Assembly: GCF_000739615.1 (NCBI RefSeq)
Contig: NZ_BATP01000007.1
Span: forward strand, 186,001 to 250,000
From: Haloferula sp. BvORR071
GTDB taxonomy: Bacteria > Verrucomicrobiota > Verrucomicrobiia > Verrucomicrobiales > Akkermansiaceae
Length of the DNA: 64,000 nt
Direction: 5' to 3'
Shown here: in pieces, positions 16,175 through 24,764 of the stretch
Layout: every line of letters starts with the position of its first letter
Numbering within the stretch: the first letter of the stretch is position 1
The notes under the pieces: generated by a model
Databases searched by the model: none
What the model was told of the DNA's origin: nothing
What the model saw: only the letters and a program-made list of their open reading frames with translations
Translations under genes and position numbers: made by a program

Positions 16175-16536
16175 GGATTCCTTCCAGCCCATCCGCCGGC
16201 CCTCCGGGACGGGAGGTCGTCGGGGTGGCCGGGTCCGGTGGTTCCGCTGCGCTCCACCGACCGGCTAATGTCCGACGCGCCTCCGGCGTTGGGGAGGCTG
16301 GTGATTTCAAGCCGCTGGGGTGGGATTCGGGAGGATTGCTAGGCGAGGTGGGAGTTTTGAGGTGCTTCACGGCAACAGGGTTGCCTGCCGAAAGCGGCAA
16401 CAGGGTTGCACGCAGTCCAAGGCGGCGGTGCCGCAGTAGAAGGTTGTGGCGGAATGGTAGGGTGATTCGGTTGGGGATTGCGCGGAGGAGGAGGCGTGGC
16501 GGTTTTTGGGGTGGATCCGATCTGCCGGGAATGAAA
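16172..16536 (+). repeat. Direct repeat R2, copy 1 (spacer after B1)
   Basis: These ~360 bp after B1 recur after B2 at about 18365-18723, about 90 percent identical by eye. No gene is supported inside. It contains hairpin-forming sequence: gcaacagggttgc occurs twice around the stem ttgccgaaagcggcaa, and ggtggttccgctgcgctcc closes on itself. This accounts for most of the non-coding 16175-16579 gap. Confidence 0.85.
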
Positions 16537-16579
16537 TTTCAGAATTCAAGGACTGACCCCTTTCTTAGAAAACCAAGCA

Positions 16580-17344
16580 ATGAAAGCTCATATCATATCA
16601 ATTTTAACCCTGACGATCATCTCAAGCCGCGGCGGATCCATTTCCGAGTTGAGCAACGACGCCCTATTTGAAGCCTTCAACGGCCGCCAAGTGGAAGGCT
16701 ACAGCGCGGAGGCGCTTCACGCCGAGCTAGGTGGGCGGGAGGCGGCTCGCCTTGTGGAAAAGTGCATCGAAGACGAGCGGCTTCGGAAATCGCTGGTCGT
16801 ATTTCCCGAACATATCACCGATCCAGCACTAAAGGACAAAGTGATGGAGTATATTTTGGAAGAGCCCGGTGTCTGGCTGGCAGACGAGGACCCGGAATCA
16901 ATATCGCAGGCTCCTTCGATGCAGGCTCGCTATTTCGCCAATAACGGCCTCCGCGAGACCTTCCTTCTTGAGGAAGGCTCCCCCGAGTTACCGGAACTTT
17001 CGAAGGCGCTGCTCAAGAAGTCGACGCGGCTTCTGATTGCGAATCTCTACCATGACGTGTCCGGTTTGGCCGCCGATGAGAGGAAGAAAGATTCGCGGGA
17101 GATGAAGGCTGCGGTCGAGGACTTGCGCCAGATTCTTGCGGGAGCAACGCCTTCAAAGCTGGCGAGCCGGAAAGAAGCCCAATCCAATTCTGCGATCAGT
17201 TCTTCAAATCCGCCCAGTAGCCCGTCCGCCGGACAAAGCGAGACTGGCCACGCAGTGGGGAGGAGCGTGGCTTGGATCTCTGCTGCTTTGGTGCTGCTGT
17301 TGGGAATCGCAGGGTTCTTCGCTTTCCGGAGGAAGGCGGCGTGA
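16580..17344 (+). CDS. Exported, C-terminally anchored protein, tandem paralogue A2
   Basis: The 254-residue protein begins with MKAHIISILTLTIISSRGGS as a signal and ISELSNDALFEAFNGRQVEG as the conserved opening. VEKCIEDERLRKSLVVFPEH and EPGVWLADED align with A1 and B1. The tail AWISAALVLLLGIAGFFAF plus RRKAA closes the protein. It is the clearest full-length example of the family. aattcaaggactgacccc (16543-16560) lies 20 bases upstream, as it does upstream of B1 and B2. Lower GC and mixed codon use set it apart from neighbouring housekeeping genes. Confidence 0.78.
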   Translation: MKAHIISILTLTIISSRGGSISELSNDALFEAFNGRQVEGYSAEALHAELGGREAARLVEKCIEDERLRKSLVVFPEHITDPALKDKVMEYILEEPGVWLADEDPESISQAPSMQARYFANNGLRETFLLEEGSPELPELSKALLKKSTRLLIANLYHDVSGLAADERKKDSREMKAAVEDLRQILAGATPSKLASRKEAQSNSAISSSNPPSSPSAGQSETGHAVGRSVAWISAALVLLLGIAGFFAFRRKAA

Positions 17345-17465
17345 CCGGGGTCATTCCTTAAGCCTTGCAGAGGTGGAAGCGGCATCGCTCAGGATGCGGT
17401 CGAATTCAAAATTCAAGGACTGACCCCATTGACCTTTCCGATACCGCTCAGTTAAGCAATGAATT
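17110..17465 (+). repeat. Direct repeat R1, copy 2 (3' end of A2 plus spacer to B2)
   Basis: Second copy of the segment at 15070-15425, including the spacer and the attcaaggactgacccc motif (17411-17427). High identity stops abruptly inside the first codons of the following gene, where B1 and B2 become unrelated. Confidence 0.85.
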
Positions 17466-18367
17466 CATCCGTTCTCATGGCATCATTTTGCGCCGGATTT
17501 CTACTTATTCTTGCGACAGGCCCGGCATTGGCCCTGCCGCCAAAAAACGCCGACCTTTTGACACAATCGCCAGAAGAGATCGTTAGGAATTACGGTGCGC
17601 ATTTTTCTGGAAGTGAGCCAAACGAAGTAGCTTTCGAATTCCGTGCCGCAGTTGCCCGAGACCCACGAATGCGCGAATGGCTTCGGGATTACTTGGCCAA
17701 GGAGCCAATTCTGGAAGATCCTCTTCGTGAAGAGGCAATCGGCTTTGCGAGCACTCTTCCCGCTGAATGGTCGCTAAGATTGCTTGTGGACCTTACCTAC
17801 GATAATCGGCATGTGAAGTCGTTGAAATATGACTACGACAGTCCTGAATTCAAAAAGATGGTCCGAGACGTCGAAGCTGCCGCCGAAGCAAAAAGGCCCG
17901 ATGAAAAAAATGGGGCGGGAGTCATTGATGAGCCAGGAATAGGAGAATTTTATCAGCAGATCGGTCTTACGGGGAGAAACAACGATGATCGGGCTAAAGC
18001 ATCGCTGCTCTTGGCGAACCTAGTGGGAGCTCCGAGAATGAGTGGAGTGGACGAAGTGGTCGAATGGCTGCGAAAGTCAGCACAACGGAACCGTCTTCCG
18101 CAGATCGTCAAAGCCACTTGGGGAGAGCGGGCGGTGCTCAATGCTGACATCGGCCTAGGCCCCGACAATAAGCCTTTGGCGGAAAGCAAGACGGCGGCAA
18201 TCGGATCACGTCCCGCAAAGAACTGGACGCCGTCTGCAACTTCCGCTGCGGAAGCGAAAGGCACGACGGAGAAAGGAAAGGTGCTTCCGCTGTGGATCGC
18301 CGGGATTTCATTGGTGATTCTCGCCGTGGCGGGGTTCTTTGCGTTTCGGCGCAAGGCAAACGCGTGA
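17459..18367 (+). CDS. Exported, C-terminally anchored protein in B2 position, unrelated core
   Basis: The 302-residue protein has a signal peptide (ASFCAGFLLILATGPALA) and a helical core that begins LPPKNADLLTQSPEEIV. I cannot align this core with A1, B1 or A2. It nevertheless ends with the same tail type, PLWIAGISLVILAVAGFFAF plus RRKANA. It occupies the position of B1 in the second module, between the same two spacer repeats. The core therefore appears to have been exchanged while the tail and flanks were kept. No known domain was recognised. Confidence 0.75.
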   Translation: MNSSVLMASFCAGFLLILATGPALALPPKNADLLTQSPEEIVRNYGAHFSGSEPNEVAFEFRAAVARDPRMREWLRDYLAKEPILEDPLREEAIGFASTLPAEWSLRLLVDLTYDNRHVKSLKYDYDSPEFKKMVRDVEAAAEAKRPDEKNGAGVIDEPGIGEFYQQIGLTGRNNDDRAKASLLLANLVGAPRMSGVDEVVEWLRKSAQRNRLPQIVKATWGERAVLNADIGLGPDNKPLAESKTAAIGSRPAKNWTPSATSAAEAKGTTEKGKVLPLWIAGISLVILAVAGFFAFRRKANA

Positions 18368-18723
18368 GGATTACTTCCAGCCCATCCGCCGGCCCTCCGG
18401 GACGGCAGGTGTTTGGGTGGCCGGGTCCGGTGGTTCCGCTGCGCTCCACCAACCGGCGAATCTCCGACGCGCCTCCGGCGCTGTGGAGGCTGGTGATTTC
18501 AGGCCGCTGGGATGGGATTCGGGAGGGATTGCTGGGCGAGGTGGGAGTTTTGAGGTGCTTCACGGCAACAGGGTTGCTTGCCGAAAGCGGCAACAGGGTT
18601 GCACGCAGTCCAAGGCGGCGGTGCCGCAGTAGAAGGGTGTGGCGGAATGGGAGGGTGATTCGGTTGGGGATAGCGTGGAGGAGGAGGCGTGGCGGTCTCT
18701 GGGGTGGATCCGCCCTGCCGGAC
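18365..18723 (+). repeat. Direct repeat R2, copy 2 (spacer after B2)
   Basis: Second copy of 16172-16536. Identity begins in the last tail codons of B2 and continues through the doubled gcaacagggttgc hairpins to about ggggtggatccg. The remaining 18724-18904 holds no recognised feature and should contain the promoter of the NRPS-like gene. Confidence 0.85.
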
Positions 18724-18904
18724 GGCGCAGCCGGTCCGCTACGGGTGGAGCAACTCAGGCGGAACTGGCGCAGAATCCGCTTCCTATGAGGCCGCAAATC
18801 CCCCGTGATCGCGTACCCAGCCGGGGATTGTCGGCATAGGTCCTTTCCCCTAAGTTCCAGCATCCGCCGGTTTGACTGACCGGCAGCGGATTCCCCCATC
18901 CGAG

Positions 18905-21900
18905 ATGACTCCTCCCGTCGCCGCTTCCTTGGAGCGCCCTGCCATTCCGGCCGGTTGCGCGCTGACGGGTGTGCTTGATCACCGGGCGGCGATGGATCCG
19001 GATGCGCTGGCCTACCGTTTCCTGCCGGATGGTGAGGAGCGCGAGCTGAACCTGACGATCGGCGAGCTGGCGCGGGATGCGCGGGCGGTGGCCGGCGGGC
19101 TCTTGAAAAAGGGCGCGGGTGGCAAGCCGGTGCTGTTGATGGAGTCGCCGGGGCTGGCTTTCATCACCGGTCTCTTCGCGTGCTGGTATGCGGGGGCGAT
19201 CGCGGTGCCAGCCTATCCGCCGCGGGGCAACCGCCACCGCCAGCGGCTGGAAGCGATCCTGCGCGACTCCGGTGCGACGCTGGCGCTGGGTGAGCAGCCG
19301 CAGCACGCAATCTCCGATCTCCGGATTCTCGATACCGCGGAGCTATCGACCATCGGCAAGCCGCATGAGGGACCGGCGAAGGAGGGCCATCATCCCTGCC
19401 TGCTGCAGTATACCTCCGGCTCCACGGCGGAGCCGAAGGGAGTGATGATCCATCACCGCAACCTGCGGCATCACTCGAGCGCGCTGCTGGCGAACATCGA
19501 GGGCCTGGACATCCGCCGCGGGCTGAGCTGGCTGCCGCCCTATCATGACATGGGGCTGGTGCTGAAGATCCTCTTCGCGCTGGAGGCGGGATTTTCGCTG
19601 ACGATGTTTTCGCCGGACCACTTCGTGCAGCGGCCGGTGCGCTGGCTGCGGGCGATCAGCAACTACTGCGCGGAATTCAGCGGCGGCCCGAACTTCGCCT
19701 TCGAGATGTGCCTGCGCTCGATCCGCGATGAGGAGCTGGAGGGCCTGGATCTTTCTTGCTGGAAGGCGGCGCCCTGCGGGGCGGAGCGGATCCAGGTGGA
19801 GACGCTGCAGCGCTTCACGCGGCGCTTCGCGCCCTATGGCTTCAAGCCCGAGGCGTTTCTGCCCGGCTATGGTCTGGCGGAGGCGACGCTCACGGTGAGC
19901 GCGTGCCGTGCGGGTGCGCTCCAAAGGATTTCCCACCACCCGCAGGCCGGACGTCATGTGTCCTGCGGTCCGGCGCTGGATGGCTTGGAGATCCGTATCG
20001 CCGATCCGGAAAGCGGCGACACGCTACCGGTAGGGCAGGTCGGCGAGATCCGGGTGAAGGGTCCCTGTGTTTCATCCGGCTACTGGAATCAACCTGAGGG
20101 GACGGCCTCGTCCTTCGATGAGGATGGCGAGCTGCACACCGGCGACCGTGGCTATCTGGAGAATGACGAGCTGCACGTGGTCGGCCGGATCAAGGACCTG
20201 ATCATCCTGGATGGCACGAATGTGGCGCCGGAAGATGTGGAGTCCACCTTGATCGCCTATCCGGAAATCACTGCGGCGGCAGCGGTCGCGGCGGACACCA
20301 GCAGTGGCGAAGGCGTGGCGCTGGTGCTGGAATGCGCGCGGCTGCCGCGCGAGAAGCTCCACGTGCTGTGCTCGGCGATCCGGCGGCGGGTGGCGGATCT
20401 GTTAGAGATTCCGGTTCACCGCATTCTCTTCGTCCGCAACCTGACGCTGCCGCGCACCACCAGCGGCAAGATCCGCCGCAATGCGACGCGCGAGGCGCTG
20501 GCTGCGAAAACGCTCGCGGTAATCTATGATGAAGCGACGGCGTCGCACGCCCGGCATCTTCCAGTTGGACCGATCCTGGAATGCGTGCTCGATGCGGTGC
20601 GTGAGGCAACCGGTCGCGACGGGGCGCGGGCGGAGGATGACTTGATCGCCTTTGGGATGAGTTCGATCGAGGCCACGCGTTTGTCCGCCCTGCTGCGGGC
20701 GGCCACCGGGGTCGAGCTGAGTCACTCGGATCTTTTCACGTCGCCGTCCTTCGCGCACCTCGCGGCGACGGTCGAGAGCAAGGCGGAGGAGACTTCACCG
20801 CCGCCGCAAATCGTGCCGGGCTCCGGGGCTCTCGCGGGTTTGCTCACGCATTCGCAGGAGCGGATGTGGTTCCTGCACGAACTGGAACCGCAGAGCGCGG
20901 CTTATCACGTCTTCGGCGCGCTGGAGATGGATGGGCCGCTGAATCTCTCCGCGCTGGAGAAGGCCTATGCGAGGATCCTGGATCACCATACGATCCTGCG
21001 CAGCCGCCACATCGCGCGGAATGGCGAGCCGACGGTGTGGATCGACGATTCCCCGCCGCCGCCGATCGAGCGCACGCGGGCCCATGGCAAGGAAGCGCTG
21101 GAGGGCACGCTCAAGACCTTCGCGTTACGGCCCTTCGATCTGGCCGATGGCTCGCCGATCCGCGCGCTGCTGGTGGAGTGCGGCAAGAACCGTCAGGTCT
21201 TCTCGCTCTGCGCGCACCACATCGCGGCGGATGGATGGTCTGTTAGAGTGCTGGTCCGCGATCTGGCGGCCTGCTATGCCGCCTATGCCCAGGGCTTGGA
21301 GCCGAATCCGCCGCCCGAGGCGCCTGACTATCTCGACTACGCGGCGTGGCACCGTTCATGGATCGACAGCGGCGCTGCGAACGCGCGGATCGCCTACTGG
21401 AAGGAGCGGCTGGCCGGGCACTCCGGGGTGATGGAGCTCGCGACCGACTTCCCCCGCCCTGCCAAGCCATCCTCCGTGGGTGGTGCGGTGGAGCGGACGG
21501 TGCCGGCCTCGCTAGCGCTGCGGGTGGCAGAGCTGGCAAAGTCGCGGCGCGCGACGCCCTTCATGGTGCAGCTCGCGGCCTTCCTGCTGATGCTGCGCCG
21601 CCACGGTGCCGACGATGATCCGACGATCGCGGTGCCGGTGGCCAACCGCAACCATGCCGCCGCGGGTAATCTGGTGGGCACGCTGGTGAATACCCTGCCC
21701 TTCCGCCTGACGCTGGATCCGGAGGAGAGCTTCGTGAATCTGTTAGACCGGGTGCGGGAGGCTTCCTTCGAGATGCAGGCGGCGCAGGATGCGCCCTTCG
21801 AGCGGATCATCGAGGCGGTGCGGCCGGAACGTGCGCGCGATCGTGCGCCGCTGGCGCAGGTGATGTTCGACCACCAGGAGCTGCCGATCACGGAGACTTG

Positions 21901-24757
21901 GCATGGCGGGCTGCGCTGCCGGCCCTTCCTGGCGCATCGCGGGGCGGTGCAGTTTGATCTGAGCTTGATGGTCTTCGTGCTGAGCGACCGGCATCAGGTG
22001 GTGCTGGAATACCGGTCCGATCTTTTCCGTGAGGAGACCGCGGCGGCGATGCTTGGCCGCTATCTCGCCACGCTTGAACAGGTCTGCCGCGATCCAGAGA
22101 GAGCGGTGGCGCGGATCGATAGCTTGGCCGAGACTGACCGCTGGCGTTTGATCTCGACCGGTCAGGGTGCCTTCCGACCCGCTTTCCCGACCAAGACCGC
22201 GCCGGGCCTGATCGCGGCGAGCACCACCCGCTGCCGCGAGCGGGCCGCCGTGCGCTGTGGATCGGAATTCCTGACTTACGGCGATCTCGACCGGCAAGCA
22301 GCGGCGCTGGCGGGAAGCCTGGCAGAGAGAGGTGTGCGACCGGGCGACCGGGTGGCGCTGATGCTCGAGCGCAACCTGCTGCTGCCGGTGGCTATGCTGG
22401 CGGTGTGGAAGGCCGGTGCGACTTACGTGCCACTAGATGCGGCGAATCCGCCCGAGCGCCTGGCGCTGGTGCTGGAGGATCAATTTCCGCTGCACGTGCT
22501 GGTCTCGCCGTCCCTTGAGGAACGGCTGCCGGAAAATACGGCATGCATCGTACTTCAGCCGGCGATGGCGGAGGATATGACGCACACGCGGCGGGTGTTG
22601 CCGCAGACGGCGGATGCGGCTTATATCATCTATACCTCCGGCTCCACCGGCAAGCCGAAGGGCGTGGTGGTCTCCCACGGGGCGCTGGCAAACTTCCTGC
22701 TCTCGATGGCGGAGGAGCCGGGCTTCCACGATGGGGAAACCCTGCTCGCGGTCACGACGGTATCCTTCGACATCTCCGCGCTGGAGATCTTCCTGCCGCT
22801 GATCAGCGGAGGCACGGTGGATCTGGTCACCAGCAAGACGGCGCGTGATCCAGTGGCGCTGCTGGCGCGGATCGAGGACAATCGTCCGGACACGATGCAA
22901 GCCACTCCGGCAACCTGGCGGATGCTGATGGACGCTGGCTGGAAAGGCTCGCCGCGCATGAAGATCCTCTGCGGTGGCGAAGCGATGGACTTGCCGCTGG
23001 CCAAGCGCCTGGTGCGACTTGGTCGGGAGGCATGGAATCTCTACGGGCCTACCGAGACCACGGTGTGGTCGACTATTTGGAAGATTCCTGACGACCCGCA
23101 GCACATCAGCATCGGCCAGCCGATTGCCAATACCGGGATCCACATCGCCGCGGAGGATGGCACGCCGATGCCGCCGGGTGTGCCGGGCGAGCTGCTGATT
23201 TCCGGTGCGGGTCTGGCCGATTGCTACTGGCAGAAGCCCGATCTAACAGCAGAGCGCTTCATCAACCCGGCAGGCATGGTTTCGCCTTTCGGCTCGCGGC
23301 TCTACCGCACCGGTGACCTCGCGCGCTGGCAACCGGATGGCAGCCTGGAGTGCCTCGGCCGCTCCGATGGGCAGATCAAGGTGCGCGGCTTCCGTGTCGA
23401 GCTGGGCGAGATCGATGCCGCTTTGCTCTCTTACATGGCGGTGGCGGAAGCCGCGGCGGTACTCACGCCGGAAGGACGTTTGGTCGCATGGTATCGGCCG
23501 GTCTCGGCGGTTTTCGATCCCGCGGAACTCACAGCCCACCTGCGCGAGCGCCTGCCGGACTACATGGTGCCGTCGCCCTTGGTGGCGATCGAGCGCATGC
23601 CGCTGACCGCAAGCGGCAAGATTGACCGCAAGGCCCTGGCCAGCCGCGAGCTGCCGGAATTCAAGGGTGCCTCTGCAGCCACCGGCGGCGGGGGTGGCGC
23701 GTATGGCCTCGAAGAGGAACTGGCCGACATTTGGGGCGATGTGCTCGATTGCCGAGGCGTCGGGGTGAACGATGATTTCTTCGCTCTCGGCGGCCATTCC
23801 TTGCTCGCCGCCCGCTTGGTATCGGAAGTCACGCGGCGCATCGGCGTGACCATCCCGCTCGACTGGCTCTTCGACCGTCCGACGCCTGCGGGGATGGCCG
23901 AGCACATCCGCCGCCATGCCGCGCCGGACCTCGCGCAGCCGCGGGTGATCCGTCTCAGCGAAGGCCATCTGGGCAAGCCGCTGTTCTGGATCCACACGCT
24001 GGTCGATGGCGGCATGGGCTTGCTGCCCTACCGTGAGACCGCGCGTCTGCTGGACGGACGGGCAGTGTCCTACGGCATCGCCGAGGGAACCCGGACCTTT
24101 GGTTTCATCAGTGAGATGGCCCGTGCCCATATCGAGAAGATCCGCGCGGTCAAGCCGCACGGTCCCTATCGCCTCGCCGGCTTCTGCTTCGGCGGAAACG
24201 TGGCTGCGGAGATCGCCTGGCAGCTCACGCTAGCGGGCGAGGAAGTGGAACTGCTGGTGCTGTTAGAGACCACGCCACCCGGTTTCCGGCCATCATCGCT
24301 GCAGTGGCTCAATCCTGCCACCTGGTGGCGGGTCGCCACGCGCTTCCCTTCGCGGCTGCGCAGCCTGCTGGCCCGCGACTGCGCTGGCGCGATGCGCCGC
24401 CTCAAGATGAAGCAGCGCGCAGCAGCCCAGGGCGTGAACTGCATGGTCAAGTCCCAGCGCCGCACAATCCCAGACATCCGCAGCGTGCTCGACATTGAGA
24501 TGTTGGACGAGGCTTCGCAGGCGCGAGCCACGCGGCACTGGGAAGCCCTGCACGTCCATACCCCGCGCTTGCCGGAAGTCGGCCGCCTGGTGCTGATCCG
24601 GGCCAAGGACGAGGGCTGGGTGCCGCGTGATCGCAAGCTCGGCTGGAAGACCAAGCAGCCGGTCGAGACGCATGCTGTGCCGGGAAGGCACGAGGAGTTC
24701 CTCCGCTGTCACTCCGCCAAGGATGTGGCGGAGGTGATGCGGAAGGTGCTGATATGA
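18905..24757 (+). CDS. Single-protein FAAL-PCP-C-A-PCP-TE lipopeptide synthetase, predicted to make an N-acylglycine
   Basis: From the ATG at 18905 the protein has 1950 residues (a TTG at 18872 is the alternative start). Domains: fatty acyl-AMP ligase (about 15-545; LQYTSGSTAEPKGVM, SWLPPYHDMGL); carrier with Ser587 (FGMSS); condensation domain with intact HHIAADG (His771-772); adenylation domain (about 1085-1590; YTSGSTGKPKG, LYGPTETTVW, GKIDRK); carrier with Ser1632 (LGGHS); thioesterase (about 1690-1950). The adenylation pocket read by eye against GrsA is D-I-L-Q-L-G-L-V-W, close to published glycine codes. The thioesterase has Cys1761 (GFCFGG) where Ser is usual, Glu1788 at the Asp position and His1929. 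The expected chemistry is activation of a fatty acid, coupling to one amino acid and release. No tailoring, transport or MbtH gene is adjacent. Confidence 0.88.
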   Translation: MTPPVAASLERPAIPAGCALTGVLDHRAAMDPDALAYRFLPDGEERELNLTIGELARDARAVAGGLLKKGAGGKPVLLMESPGLAFITGLFACWYAGAIAVPAYPPRGNRHRQRLEAILRDSGATLALGEQPQHAISDLRILDTAELSTIGKPHEGPAKEGHHPCLLQYTSGSTAEPKGVMIHHRNLRHHSSALLANIEGLDIRRGLSWLPPYHDMGLVLKILFALEAGFSLTMFSPDHFVQRPVRWLRAISNYCAEFSGGPNFAFEMCLRSIRDEELEGLDLSCWKAAPCGAERIQVETLQRFTRRFAPYGFKPEAFLPGYGLAEATLTVSACRAGALQRISHHPQAGRHVSCGPALDGLEIRIADPESGDTLPVGQVGEIRVKGPCVSSGYWNQPEGTASSFDEDGELHTGDRGYLENDELHVVGRIKDLIILDGTNVAPEDVESTLIAYPEITAAAAVAADTSSGEGVALVLECARLPREKLHVLCSAIRRRVADLLEIPVHRILFVRNLTLPRTTSGKIRRNATREALAAKTLAVIYDEATASHARHLPVGPILECVLDAVREATGRDGARAEDDLIAFGMSSIEATRLSALLRAATGVELSHSDLFTSPSFAHLAATVESKAEETSPPPQIVPGSGALAGLLTHSQERMWFLHELEPQSAAYHVFGALEMDGPLNLSALEKAYARILDHHTILRSRHIARNGEPTVWIDDSPPPPIERTRAHGKEALEGTLKTFALRPFDLADGSPIRALLVECGKNRQVFSLCAHHIAADGWSVRVLVRDLAACYAAYAQGLEPNPPPEAPDYLDYAAWHRSWIDSGAANARIAYWKERLAGHSGVMELATDFPRPAKPSSVGGAVERTVPASLALRVAELAKSRRATPFMVQLAAFLLMLRRHGADDDPTIAVPVANRNHAAAGNLVGTLVNTLPFRLTLDPEESFVNLLDRVREASFEMQAAQDAPFERIIEAVRPERARDRAPLAQVMFDHQELPITETWHGGLRCRPFLAHRGAVQFDLSLMVFVLSDRHQVVLEYRSDLFREETAAAMLGRYLATLEQVCRDPERAVARIDSLAETDRWRLISTGQGAFRPAFPTKTAPGLIAASTTRCRERAAVRCGSEFLTYGDLDRQAAALAGSLAERGVRPGDRVALMLERNLLLPVAMLAVWKAGATYVPLDAANPPERLALVLEDQFPLHVLVSPSLEERLPENTACIVLQPAMAEDMTHTRRVLPQTADAAYIIYTSGSTGKPKGVVVSHGALANFLLSMAEEPGFHDGETLLAVTTVSFDISALEIFLPLISGGTVDLVTSKTARDPVALLARIEDNRPDTMQATPATWRMLMDAGWKGSPRMKILCGGEAMDLPLAKRLVRLGREAWNLYGPTETTVWSTIWKIPDDPQHISIGQPIANTGIHIAAEDGTPMPPGVPGELLISGAGLADCYWQKPDLTAERFINPAGMVSPFGSRLYRTGDLARWQPDGSLECLGRSDGQIKVRGFRVELGEIDAALLSYMAVAEAAAVLTPEGRLVAWYRPVSAVFDPAELTAHLRERLPDYMVPSPLVAIERMPLTASGKIDRKALASRELPEFKGASAATGGGGGAYGLEEELADIWGDVLDCRGVGVNDDFFALGGHSLLAARLVSEVTRRIGVTIPLDWLFDRPTPAGMAEHIRRHAAPDLAQPRVIRLSEGHLGKPLFWIHTLVDGGMGLLPYRETARLLDGRAVSYGIAEGTRTFGFISEMARAHIEKIRAVKPHGPYRLAGFCFGGNVAAEIAWQLTLAGEEVELLVLLETTPPGFRPSSLQWLNPATWWRVATRFPSRLRSLLARDCAGAMRRLKMKQRAAAQGVNCMVKSQRRTIPDIRSVLDIEMLDEASQARATRHWEALHVHTPRLPEVGRLVLIRAKDEGWVPRDRKLGWKTKQPVETHAVPGRHEEFLRCHSAKDVAEVMRKVLI

Positions 24758-24764
24758 GAGGTCC

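Noticed and set aside
16096-16671. 191-codon plus-strand frame over the spacer after B1
   Set aside because: It lies mostly in the repeated spacer with hairpins and has low-complexity Arg/Gly/Ser translation; its repeat copy is not open in the same way.
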